DNA of 6,108 bases from contig NZDM01000059.1 in assembly GCA_002690085.1 (NCBI GenBank), positions 1 to 6,108 of the forward strand. Direction: 5' to 3'. The notes beneath the pieces are model-generated. The model was not told the origin of the DNA and ran no database searches. It was given only the letters and a program-made list of their open reading frames with translations. Shown here piece after piece: positions 1 through 6,108 of this stretch (within the stretch, counting starts at the first letter, position 1; each line of letters opens with the position of its first letter). This DNA comes from Flavobacteriaceae bacterium (GTDB lineage Bacteria > Bacteroidota > Bacteroidia > Flavobacteriales > Flavobacteriaceae). The position numbers were made by a program, and so were the translations under genes.

Positions 1-1141
1 CTACAAACCAGTGCCAAAATTAAAACAATCCCAGCTTAAAGCAGCAGCTGAATTGATCAACTCAGCCAAGAAACCATTGATTGTTTGGGGACAAGGTGTT
101 GTTTTAGGAAAAGCTGAAAAAGAGTTTAAGGCCTTTGTCGAGAAAACAGGTATTCCAGCTGCCTGGACCATTATGGGTGTTTCAGCCATTGATACTGCAC
201 ATCCATTGAATGTGGGTATGGTAGGGATGCATGGTAATTATGGACCCAACATTTTAACAAATAAATGCGATGTACTCATTGCGATTGGGATGCGATTTGA
301 TGACCGCGTCACTGGAAAACTTAGTGAATATGCCAAACAAGCCAAAGTGATTCACTTTGAAATTGATCCTGCAGAAGTTGATAAGAATGTAAAAACAGAT
401 GTCGCTGTTTTGGGAGATTCTAAAGAATCCTTAAATAAAATATTAGCTATGGTCAACGAAAACAATCATGATGATTGGTTGGGAAAATTCAAAGCATTGT
501 CTGAAATGGAGTTTGAAAAAGTCATTAAAAATGATTTGTACCCGACTAAGGAGGGGTTGACCATGGGTGAAGTACTAAAAGAGATCAACATTCAGAGTGG
601 CGGTAAGGCCGCCATTGTCTCAGATGTAGGACAACATCAAATGATTGCTTGTCGTTATGCAGAATTTACGCAATCGCGTGGTAATATTACTTCTGGCGGA
701 TTGGGTACAATGGGCTTTGCACTGCCAGCGGCCATTGGTGCTAAAATGGCATATCCAGAACGCGAAGTGGTCGCTGTTATAGGGGATGGAGGCTATCAAA
801 TGACCATTCAAGAGCTAGGAACCATTTTCCAAACCAAAGCTGCCGTAAAAATTGTGGTTCTCAATAACAACTTTTTAGGCATGGTACGACAGTGGCAGCA
901 GTTATTTTTTGACAAGCGCTATGCGTCTACAGAAATGACAAATCCAGATTTCGTAACCATAGCAAAAGGCTACCATATTGAAGCCAAACGCGTTACAAAA
1001 CGTGATGACTTAGCAGCTGCTGTTGAAGAGATGATGCACTCAAAAGCCGCTTACTTTTTAGAAGTATGCGTTGAGAAAGAAGACAATGTGTTTCCTATGA
1101 TTCCATCTGGGGTTTCCGTTTCAGAAATTAGATTAGAATAA
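1..1141 (+). CDS. ilvB: acetolactate synthase (AHAS) large subunit, 5'-truncated by window edge
   Basis: This is the catalytic subunit of acetohydroxyacid synthase, a cytoplasmic ThDP-, Mg- and FAD-dependent enzyme. It makes 2-acetolactate from two pyruvates, or 2-aceto-2-hydroxybutyrate from pyruvate plus 2-oxobutyrate, the first common step of Val/Leu/Ile synthesis. The frame is open from base 2, so the GTG at 11 is internal and not a start. About 379 residues are visible of a usual 560-580. The missing part is the N-terminal pyrimidine-binding domain with the catalytic Glu. Visible are the central FAD-contacting domain (GMRFDDRVTG, 287-316) and the C-terminal ThDP domain. The latter shows DVGQHQM (623-643), SGGLGTMGF (692-718), GDG (782-790) and NNNFLGMVRQW (863-895), which together form the GDG...NN Mg-diphosphate motif. 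The Trp of RQW, a common herbicide-resistance site in this family, is the wild-type residue. The stop lies 5 nt before ilvN, so the two are probably co-transcribed and translationally linked. Confidence 0.97.
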   Translation, partial: YKPVPKLKQSQLKAAAELINSAKKPLIVWGQGVVLGKAEKEFKAFVEKTGIPAAWTIMGVSAIDTAHPLNVGMVGMHGNYGPNILTNKCDVLIAIGMRFDDRVTGKLSEYAKQAKVIHFEIDPAEVDKNVKTDVAVLGDSKESLNKILAMVNENNHDDWLGKFKALSEMEFEKVIKNDLYPTKEGLTMGEVLKEINIQSGGKAAIVSDVGQHQMIACRYAEFTQSRGNITSGGLGTMGFALPAAIGAKMAYPEREVVAVIGDGGYQMTIQELGTIFQTKAAVKIVVLNNNFLGMVRQWQQLFFDKRYASTEMTNPDFVTIAKGYHIEAKRVTKRDDLAAAVEEMMHSKAAYFLEVCVEKEDNVFPMIPSGVSVSEIRLE

Positions 1142-1146
1142 ATTAA

Positions 1147-1683
1147 ATGGCTATGAAAAGCACACTTAAACAATATACTATTTCTATATATACCGAGAAT
1201 AACATCGGCTTATTGAATAGAATTTCCGCGATTTTTCAGCGCAGACACATTAATATTGAAAGTATGAACATTTCAGAGTCCGAAATAGAAGGGGTCTCTA
1301 GATTCACCATTCTTGTTAATATGAGTGAAGAAAATGTTAAAAAAATCATTGGACAAATTGAAAAACAGATTGAAGTCATCAAAGCCTTTTATCATACAGA
1401 CAAAGAAACCATATACCTGGAATCCTGTATGTTTAAAATTAAATCTGATTTGCTTTTCGAAGAACGTCAAATCCAAAATATTATAAAAGACAGTGATGCC
1501 CGAATCGTCACTGTAAACCGAGATTTTTTTGTTTTAGAAAAATCGGGGAGACGTCACGAAATTGAATTGCTTCACAGAGAATTAAAAGCTTTTGGCGTCA
1601 TGCAATTTGTCCGGTCAGGGCGTATTGCAGTGACCAAAGATGAAATGAAAATTTCAGAAATACTAAACTTATTTAACTCATAA
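1147..1683 (+). CDS. ilvN: acetolactate synthase small (regulatory) subunit
   Basis: This is the 178-residue regulatory subunit that activates the IlvB catalytic subunit and, in this family, confers valine feedback inhibition. An N-terminal ACT domain spans about residues 10-82, with the signature ENNIGLLNRISAIF followed by RRHINIESMNI. The Gly at residue 21 corresponds to the glycine at the valine site in E. coli IlvH. A C-terminal ALS small-subunit domain follows at about residues 95-172 (DARIVTVNRDFFVLEKSG, then RSGRIAVTK). The length is normal for the long bacterial form (160-180 aa). Two in-frame ATGs (1147 and 1153) are possible starts. I chose the first because it sits 5 nt after the ilvB stop. 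No Shine-Dalgarno is visible and the leader is A/T-rich, as is usual in Bacteroidota. It lies between ilvB and ilvC in the same operon. Confidence 0.96.
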   Translation: MAMKSTLKQYTISIYTENNIGLLNRISAIFQRRHINIESMNISESEIEGVSRFTILVNMSEENVKKIIGQIEKQIEVIKAFYHTDKETIYLESCMFKIKSDLLFEERQIQNIIKDSDARIVTVNRDFFVLEKSGRRHEIELLHRELKAFGVMQFVRSGRIAVTKDEMKISEILNLFNS

Positions 1684-1698
1684 ACTAAATATTATAAA

Positions 1699-3180
1699 AT
1701 GGCAAATTACTTTAATACACTATCACTCGGACAAAAATTAGACCAGCTGTCTAAGTGTCGATTTATGGAAACCTCAGAATTTGAATCGGGAGTAGACGCC
1801 TTAAAAGATAAAAAAATTGTAATTATTGGTTGCGGAGCACAAGGTTTAAACCAAGGATTAAACATGAGAGATTCGGGCCTTGACATCTCTTATGCATTAC
1901 GAGATCAAGCTATTGCACAGCAACGCCAATCTTTTAAGAATGCATCTAAAAATGGCTTTATTGTTGGTAATTATCAAGAATTAATTCCTAAGGCAGATGT
2001 GGTTTTAAATCTTACCCCAGATAAGCAACACTCCAATGTGATAGATGCGGTAATGCCTTTAATGAAACAGGGCGCTACCTTATCTTATTCTCACGGATTT
2101 AACATCGTGGAAGAAGGAAAACAAATACGTAAAGATTTAACAGTCATTATGGTCGCACCAAAGTGCCCAGGAAGTGAATTACGTGAAGAATATTTAAGAG
2201 GTTTTGGTGTTCCAACGCTTATCGCTGTGCATCCAGAAAATGACCCTCAGGAAAAAGGTTGGGCACAAGCGAAAGCCTATGCAGTAGCTACTGGAGGGCA
2301 TAAAGCAGGTGTTTTGGCATCTTCTTTTGTCGCTGAAGTAAAGAGTGACTTGATGGGAGAGCAAACTATTTTATGTGGTATTTTACAAACAGCCTCAATT
2401 TTGTCTTTTGACAAAATGATAGAGGAGGGGATAGCTCCCAGTTATGCCTCTAAATTAATTCAATACGGGTGGGAAACTATCACAGAAGCTTTAAAGCATG
2501 GCGGTATCACCAATATGATGGACCGTTTGTCTAACCCAGCAAAATTAAAAGCTTTTGAGATTTCAGAGGAACTCAAAACCATTATGAAACCATTGTTTGA
2601 AAAACATATGAACGATATCATGTCAGGTCATTTTTCAAAAACTATGATGGAAGATTGGGCCAATGACGATGTTAATTTATTAAGCTGGCGTGCAGCCACT
2701 GGCGAAACTGCTTTTGAAAAAACAACTGCAACTACACATCAAATTACTGAGCAAGAGTATTTTGACCATGGGATTCTCATGGTTGCCTTTGTGCGTGCAG
2801 GTGTGGAATTAGCTTACGAAACCATGGTTGGTTCTGGGATTGTTGAAGAATCTGCTTATTATGAATCACTTCACGAGCTGCCATTGATAGCCAATACGTT
2901 AGCAAGGAAAAAGTTATTTGAAATGAACCGTATTATTTCTGATACTGCAGAATATGGATGCTATTTATTTGACAATGCTTGTAAACCTTTGTTAGTCGAT
3001 TTCATGAAAACAGTTACGAAAGATATTATTGGAACTGCATATTCACCAGAAGTTACAGCAGTAGATAATGCGACACTTATCGCTGTTAATAAAACAATCA
3101 GAGGACATTCTATAGAAGAAGTGGGCAGACTATTAAGACAAGAAATGACGGATATGAAAAATATAATAACAAAAGTATAA
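1699..3180 (+). CDS. ilvC: ketol-acid reductoisomerase, class II (long form)
   Basis: It converts the acetohydroxy acids made by IlvBN into 2,3-dihydroxy acids by Mg-dependent alkyl migration followed by NAD(P)H reduction. The 493-residue length marks the class II (E. coli-type, about 491 aa) enzyme with a duplicated knotted C-terminal domain. It aligns with E. coli IlvC from memory without gaps through the first 400 residues. The start MANYFNTL matches that protein, which supports ATG 1699. The Rossmann motif is GCGAQG (about residues 44-49). The catalytic and metal residues I located by codon are H132 (2092), K155 (2161), D217 (2347), E221 (2359), E389 (2863), E393 (2875) and S414 (2938). 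In the cofactor loop R68, R76 and S78 are kept, which suggests NADPH preference, but residue 69 is Asp where E. coli has Lys. It lies 15 nt after ilvN and is the last ilv gene in this stretch. Confidence 0.98.
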   Translation: MANYFNTLSLGQKLDQLSKCRFMETSEFESGVDALKDKKIVIIGCGAQGLNQGLNMRDSGLDISYALRDQAIAQQRQSFKNASKNGFIVGNYQELIPKADVVLNLTPDKQHSNVIDAVMPLMKQGATLSYSHGFNIVEEGKQIRKDLTVIMVAPKCPGSELREEYLRGFGVPTLIAVHPENDPQEKGWAQAKAYAVATGGHKAGVLASSFVAEVKSDLMGEQTILCGILQTASILSFDKMIEEGIAPSYASKLIQYGWETITEALKHGGITNMMDRLSNPAKLKAFEISEELKTIMKPLFEKHMNDIMSGHFSKTMMEDWANDDVNLLSWRAATGETAFEKTTATTHQITEQEYFDHGILMVAFVRAGVELAYETMVGSGIVEESAYYESLHELPLIANTLARKKLFEMNRIISDTAEYGCYLFDNACKPLLVDFMKTVTKDIIGTAYSPEVTAVDNATLIAVNKTIRGHSIEEVGRLLRQEMTDMKNIITKV

Positions 3181-3198
3181 CAACAATAATACAACCTC

Positions 3199-3300
3199 AT
3201 GAAAGACCCTCAAACAACTTACATTCATACGGTTGAAGTGATTCAACATCTAGCTATTTCCCCATTGGATAAACCATCCTTTTTTCAGATAATTATATAA
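3199..3300 (+). other. 33-codon ORF behind ilvC, possible gene relic
   Basis: An ATG-to-TAA frame starts 18 nt after the ilvC stop. The peptide begins MKDPQTTYIHTVEVIQHLA and ends in FFQIII. It has no domain I can name. In flavobacteria ilvC is often followed by ilvA (threonine deaminase), whose N-terminus, as I remember it, has an aromatic-Pro-Ser/Thr-Leu-Glu-x-Val-Gln type segment and then a TPL motif. The TYIHTVEVIQ and ISPL pieces loosely resemble this, so the ORF may be the decayed first codons of a deleted ilvA. It could equally be a chance ORF or a real small protein. The family assignment is inference from weak resemblance. Confidence 0.2.
3267..3285 (+). terminator. weak hairpin plus T6, possible ilv operon terminator
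   Basis: GGAT (3267-3270), a 5-nt loop and ATCC (3276-3279) form a 4-bp stem directly followed by six T residues. The position downstream of ilvC is right for ending the ilv transcript, but the stem is very short and lies inside the 33-codon ORF. It is a candidate only. Confidence 0.2.
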
Positions 3301-3304
3301 TTAT
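3289..3304. repeat. perfect 16-bp A/T palindrome
   Basis: ATAATTATATAATTAT reads the same on both strands and lies just downstream of the T6 run. It is made only of A and T, so it may arise by chance in this AT-rich spacer. It could also mark a protein-binding site or a weak RNA hairpin. Nothing in the sequence decides between these. Confidence 0.3.
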
Positions 3305-3411
3305 TATTAGCGTTTACAATCACCTTTGTTTAAATTTTACACAAATCATTAAGTGTATTATAATTTATATTATGTAAAATTAATATTCAAGGCGCTATTG
3401 TATATAATTCA

Positions 3412-3419
3412 TATCTTTG
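3412..3419 (+). promoter_or_regulatory. Bacteroidota-type -7 box (TAnnTTTG) upstream of the DUF3817 gene
   Basis: TATCTTTG matches the TAnnTTTG -7 consensus read by the Bacteroidota primary sigma factor. It lies 19 nt before ATG 3439, which would give a leader of only about 13-15 nt. A TTG at the expected -33 spacing is absent: the nearest TTG (3398-3400) is too close, and a TTC at 3386-3388 is the best substitute. The short inverted repeat TACAC (3338-3342) / GTGTA (3353-3357) lies upstream and could be an operator, though it may be chance. This box probably drives the DUF3817-ybdG-small protein unit. A poorer match, CACCTTTG, occurs at 3321-3328. Confidence 0.5.
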
Positions 3420-3438
3420 TACCAATAAATCCAACACA

Positions 3439-3732
3439 ATGAATAAAATTTCAATATTTCGCATAATTGCATTTTTAGAGGGTCTCTCCTACATCTCACT
3501 GCTATTTGTAGCGGTACCCATCAAATATATAAGTAACGATCCTGGATATGTGAAAATGTTGGGAATGCCACATGGATTGCTATTTATCGCCTATATCATC
3601 TTAGCGCTGGTGCTTGTATTTTATAATAATTGGGTGAAAAGGAATTTATTAGGGGTTTTAGTAGCATCTGTAATTCCTTTTGGTACCTTTGTGGTGGATT
3701 ATAAATTAAAAAAAACTTTAAATAAGGCTTAA
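3439..3732 (+). CDS. DUF3817 family small integral membrane protein
   Basis: This is a 97-residue inner-membrane protein of unknown function. The features match the DUF3817 (YdzA-like) family: FLEGLSY at residues 12-18, a basic-flanked VPIKYI, the segment GYVKMLGMPHG at 36-46, and SVIPFGTF at 77-84 followed by an Asp and a basic tail. Hydrophobic stretches at about residues 7-27, 44-61 and 70-86 suggest three membrane helices. The full family length is present. ATG 3439 is the first start after the TAnnTTTG box and has an A-rich leader with no Shine-Dalgarno. The gene ends 18 nt before ybdG on the same strand, which suggests co-transcription with the channel gene. The family is known only as a conserved membrane protein, so no reaction or substrate is proposed. 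Confidence 0.9.
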   Translation: MNKISIFRIIAFLEGLSYISLLFVAVPIKYISNDPGYVKMLGMPHGLLFIAYIILALVLVFYNNWVKRNLLGVLVASVIPFGTFVVDYKLKKTLNKA

Positions 3733-3750
3733 TTAATAATACGTTAACCA

Positions 3751-4977
3751 ATGGAATATCTACTAAATGCATTAAAAAAACTACTTGCTTCCACAGGACT
3801 CAATGCTTCTATTGCAGATTGGTCTAGCATTTTAGTACTTGTCATAGCATCTCTTTTGGTAATATTTTTGTTAGATTTTATCATTCGTACTATCATTAGA
3901 GTGGTTTTTTCCAAAATTGCGAACCGTACAAAGACAAATTTCGACGATATTATGGTTGCACACAAAGTGCCCCGTAATATCGCCCACATTTTTCCTCTAA
4001 TATTGGCCTACAAAACTATTCCAAATATCTTTTTTGAGCACCAACAGTGGATGTTTTTCTTTGAAAAATTCATTTTAGTCATCGGTATTTCACTTATTAT
4101 ATGGGGGTTAAGCAGCATCTTCAGATCCATAAGAGATTTTCTTAAAACTTTTGAACGTCTTAAAGACAAACCTATCGACAGCTACATTCAAGTGCTTATG
4201 ATTTTCATATGGTTAACGGGGATTTTTGCCGTTTTTGCCGCAGTATCTGGTATTACATTTTGGGAATTTATGGCGGGACTGGGGACGGTTTCAGCTGTTA
4301 TCATCTTGGTATTTAAAGATACGATTCTTGGTTTTGTAGCCAGTATTCAAGTCTCAGTCAATGATATGGTACGCATTGGTGATTGGATCACCTTTCAAAA
4401 ATATGGAGCCGACGGCGATGTGATTGAAATTAATCTCGCAACAGTTAAAGTTCGAAACTTTGACCACACCATTACGACCATTCCTACCTATGCCCTCATT
4501 TCAGATTCTTTTAAAAATTGGCGTGGTATGACACAATCAGGCGGGAGACGTATCAAGCGGGCATTAAATATTCGCATGTCAAGTGTTCGTCATTTGAATG
4601 AAAAAGATATAAATAACCTATTAAACATTGATTTAATCAAGGATTATATCATTCAAAAATCCGACGATATTGCTGCTTTCAATAATGAAAACGATATCGA
4701 CAAAACATTATTAATCAATGGAAGAAACCTAACTAATATAGGGGTGTTTCGCAAATACATTGAATCTTACATTGAAAACCATTCTGCCATCAATAAAGAC
4801 TTGATGATCATGGCCCGTCAATTGGAACCTACTGAAAAAGGACTTCCCGTTGAAATTTATGCCTTTAGCAGTGATAAGCGCTGGCAAAATTACGAATACA
4901 TAATAGCTGATATTTTTGACCATGTCATAGCGGCCACTTCTACTTTTGATCTTAAAATTTATGAGCATAAATTCTAG
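3751..4977 (+). CDS. ybdG: MscS-family mechanosensitive channel, YbdG type
   Basis: This is a 408-residue inner-membrane channel of the MscS superfamily, close in length and motifs to E. coli YbdG (about 415 aa), a miniconductance channel that helps cells survive osmotic downshock. Likely membrane helices lie at about residues 25-48, 76-95, 101-123 and 145-167. The pore helix is at 170-203 (WEFMAGLGTVSAVIIL, then VFKDTILGFVAS). The cytoplasmic MscS beta domain follows with MVRIGDWI (206-213), YGADGDVIEINL (218-229) and the YbdG-diagnostic TTIPTYALISDSFKNWRGM (242-260). A mixed alpha/beta C-terminal domain runs to the end. ATG 3751 follows the DUF3817 gene by 18 nt and gives a family-typical N-terminus. 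The last 17 nt overlap the next gene, which points to translational coupling. Confidence 0.93.
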   Translation: MEYLLNALKKLLASTGLNASIADWSSILVLVIASLLVIFLLDFIIRTIIRVVFSKIANRTKTNFDDIMVAHKVPRNIAHIFPLILAYKTIPNIFFEHQQWMFFFEKFILVIGISLIIWGLSSIFRSIRDFLKTFERLKDKPIDSYIQVLMIFIWLTGIFAVFAAVSGITFWEFMAGLGTVSAVIILVFKDTILGFVASIQVSVNDMVRIGDWITFQKYGADGDVIEINLATVKVRNFDHTITTIPTYALISDSFKNWRGMTQSGGRRIKRALNIRMSSVRHLNEKDINNLLNIDLIKDYIIQKSDDIAAFNNENDIDKTLLINGRNLTNIGVFRKYIESYIENHSAINKDLMIMARQLEPTEKGLPVEIYAFSSDKRWQNYEYIIADIFDHVIAATSTFDLKIYEHKF

Positions 4978-5350
4978 AGACCAATTCCTTTTGAAAGGTC
5001 GTCCTGAAATCCCATCAATACAAAACACAGCCAAAACCTTAGATCATGAAGTTTTCCAAAACAAGGTCTTACGGCCTATTTTAAAATTACAAAACACTAT
5101 TTTTGTAAGTTTATTCTTAGATGAATTAAGACGTAAAAAACAAGATTTTACAACCTTTAACTCTGAAGAAAAACACAAAGCTATTAAACGCCATCTCAAC
5201 ACAAATTCAAGTTTAAAACAACGCTTTTTAGGAATTGTTATAGGACTTTTCACAAATGCGGAAATGGACTATTATCAGCTTCATATGTCAGCCATTAACA
5301 AACGTATATTTTCAATGCTAAAGATACGTTTGGAGCACCAACTGATTTAG
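4961..5350 (+). CDS. uncharacterised conserved flavobacterial protein, 129 aa
   Basis: This is a soluble-looking, mainly helical protein of unknown function with no signal peptide or membrane segment. I recognise it as a family common in Flavobacteriaceae, with the pattern SRxxxLLxxRPxIP near the N-terminus (residues 5-18 here), LRPIxKxQN (38-45), a central GIVIGxFT (91-98) and INKRIxxxLKxRL near the end (112-124). From memory, members are sometimes labelled 'glyoxalase' in databases. I see no glyoxalase-fold metal ligands or repeat, so I do not use that name. ATG 4961 places the conserved SRD motif five residues from the start. A TTG at 4946 would add only five residues and is less likely. 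The start overlaps the ybdG 3' end by 17 nt in the +1 frame, so it is probably translated from the ybdG transcript. The stop is 3 nt from the convergent truA stop. Confidence 0.82.
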   Translation: MSINSRDQFLLKGRPEIPSIQNTAKTLDHEVFQNKVLRPILKLQNTIFVSLFLDELRRKKQDFTTFNSEEKHKAIKRHLNTNSSLKQRFLGIVIGLFTNAEMDYYQLHMSAINKRIFSMLKIRLEHQLI

Positions 5351-5353
5351 ATA

Positions 5354-6108
5354 TTAAAATTCTATTTTATGTAGAATCAAACCAGATGGTGGAGCAATAA
5401 AATTAATTTTTATTGTTGAATTTGGCCGTAAACTCTCATCAATAAATTCAAGGTCTACTTCTCCTCTACCCAATGCTATAAGGGCGCCCATCATCAAGCG
5501 AATTTGATGTCGGCCATAACCCTTTCCAATGACGCGAAGCATATAACTGTTTTCTGGAAAAAAATTGGCTTTATACAGCCTATTTTCAATCAGTTCACAA
5601 CAAACTAAAGTTCGCTCGAATAATCCTTTATCTTTGGCCTTGTAAGAATAAGACTTAAAGTTATGAGTGCCTTGGAAGCATTTCGCACCTTCCTTCATTA
5701 CAGCAATGTTTAAAGGTTCTAAAACAGTTGTCAATATTGGCGCGCAAAATGGATGGCACTTTTGACCTTCAGAAAACAAATAATGGTATTCTTTGAATTT
5801 AGAATCTTGAATGATGTTAAAATCGGCAGAAACTTGCTCAATCGAAAGGGCACGAATATCTTGGGGTAAATTGGTATTAAAGGCGACCATAAATTGATCT
5901 ACATCTTCTAGTGGATCGTCTCTTAAGAATAATTCAAAAGCGGCCTCTTGAGCCGATACCTTCGCATCGGTTCTACTAGCCGCTAGTGTTTTAAAATACC
6001 GATCTTTAAGCACATATTTTAAAGTGCGATCGATCATTAAGTGTAGGGTCTTGGTGTTGGGTTGCTTTTGCCAACCATGAAAGCGGTATCCTAAAAATTG
6101 AAATTTAA
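5354..6108 (-). CDS. truA: TruA-like tRNA pseudouridine synthase, N-terminus beyond window edge
   Basis: This is a TruA-family pseudouridine synthase. Canonical members isomerise U38-U40 in the tRNA anticodon stem in the cytoplasm. The frame stays open to the right edge: codons upstream of ATG 6037 read FLGYRFHGWQKQPNTKTLHL, which contains the family's N-terminal GWQ motif. The 6037 start is therefore internal and only a few residues are missing. About 250 residues are visible. The catalytic Asp lies in ASRTDAKVSA (Asp codon near 5968), 35 residues after the Trp, the same spacing as in E. coli TruA. Further matches are YHYLF (the conserved Tyr strand), FQGTHNFKSYS, GYGRHQIRLMMGALIALGRG, and a C-terminal APPSGLILHKIEF. 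Canonical TruA has GRTDAGVHA, so the Gly and His after the catalytic Asp are replaced by Lys and Ser. This may be the divergent Bacteroidota paralogue and not the housekeeping copy. It is convergent with the preceding gene. Confidence 0.88.
   Translation of the reverse strand, partial: KFQFLGYRFHGWQKQPNTKTLHLMIDRTLKYVLKDRYFKTLAASRTDAKVSAQEAAFELFLRDDPLEDVDQFMVAFNTNLPQDIRALSIEQVSADFNIIQDSKFKEYHYLFSEGQKCHPFCAPILTTVLEPLNIAVMKEGAKCFQGTHNFKSYSYKAKDKGLFERTLVCCELIENRLYKANFFPENSYMLRVIGKGYGRHQIRLMMGALIALGRGEVDLEFIDESLRPNSTIKINFIAPPSGLILHKIEF
5359..5377 (-). terminator. candidate hairpin at the truA 3' end
   Basis: ATTCTA (5359-5364) and TAGAAT (5372-5377) form a 6-bp A/T-rich inverted repeat with a 7-nt loop. 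Read on the minus strand it is followed by TTTAATAT, a short U-rich stretch. It lies within the last truA codons, just before the stop. On the plus strand it falls 8 nt after the stop of the 129-residue gene but lacks a T-tract. It is weak as an intrinsic terminator because of its low GC content. Confidence 0.25.

Noticed and set aside
11..13. GTG as the start of the acetolactate synthase gene
   Set aside because: The frame is open to the window edge and the protein lacks its N-terminal ThDP pyrimidine-binding domain, so the gene begins upstream of the window.
620..811. Minus-strand ORF inside ilvB, and similar opposite-strand ORFs inside ilvN, ilvC, ybdG and the 129-aa gene
   Set aside because: They lie wholly or almost wholly within well-supported genes on the other strand, resemble no family I know, and are explained as frame shadows.
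3199..3300. Short ORF as a Val/Leu/Ile attenuator leader peptide
   Set aside because: It is rich in I, V and L and ends in three Ile codons, but it lies downstream of ilvC and the next gene is not biosynthetic. No terminator/antiterminator pair is evident.
3345..3357. 13-mer ATCATTAAGTGTA repeated at 6033-6045
   Set aside because: A shared 13-mer in about 6 kb of AT-rich DNA is close to chance expectation. One copy is inside truA coding sequence and the flanks do not match.
4946..4948. TTG start for the 129-aa protein
   Set aside because: It adds only five residues that do not fit the family N-terminus as I recall it. ATG 4961 lies just downstream and places the SRD motif correctly.
6035..6037. 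ATG 6037 (minus) as the truA start
   Set aside because: Upstream in-frame codons encode the conserved GWQ-containing N-terminal segment without a stop, so this Met is internal.
1..6108. CRISPR array, insertion sequence, tRNA/rRNA gene, riboswitch or defence module
   Set aside because: I read both strands and saw no spaced direct repeats, transposase motifs, terminal inverted repeats, tRNA-like cloverleaf or toxin/nuclease domains. All long ORFs are accounted for by housekeeping or conserved families.

Overview
This window looks like an ordinary chromosomal segment of a marine or soil Bacteroidota, most likely family Flavobacteriaceae. It is AT-rich. Start codons are preceded by A/T-rich leaders without Shine-Dalgarno sequences, and the one clear promoter element is a TAnnTTTG -7 box, which is the Bacteroidota consensus. 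The protein relatives I recognise, especially the small protein downstream of ybdG, are flavobacterial. The taxon is inferred from these traits and no marker gene fixes it.

Layout. Positions 1-3180 (+) hold the distal part of a branched-chain amino acid operon. It consists of ilvB (acetolactate synthase large subunit, 5' end outside the window), ilvN (regulatory small subunit, 5 nt further on) and ilvC (ketol-acid reductoisomerase, 15 nt further on). Together they condense pyruvate or 2-oxobutyrate into acetohydroxy acids and convert these to the dihydroxy acids leading to Val, Leu and Ile. All IlvC catalytic residues that I checked are present.

Positions 3181-3438 are a non-coding or weakly coding gap. 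It holds a 33-codon ORF that may be a decayed start of another gene, a weak hairpin with a T-tract, a 16-bp A/T palindrome and the TAnnTTTG box. Positions 3439-5350 (+) are a probable second transcription unit: a small DUF3817 membrane protein, a YbdG-type MscS mechanosensitive channel, and an uncharacterised 129-residue flavobacterial protein that overlaps the channel gene by 17 nt. Positions 5354-6108 (-) hold a divergent TruA-like tRNA pseudouridine synthase whose N-terminus runs off the right edge. Its stop codon lies 3 nt from the stop of the convergent small gene.

I found no mobile element, CRISPR array, RNA gene or defence system, and no evidence of a new multi-gene system. The most open question is the role of the 129-residue protein coupled to the channel gene. 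Smaller points are the divergent TruA active-site loop and the possible gene relic behind ilvC.
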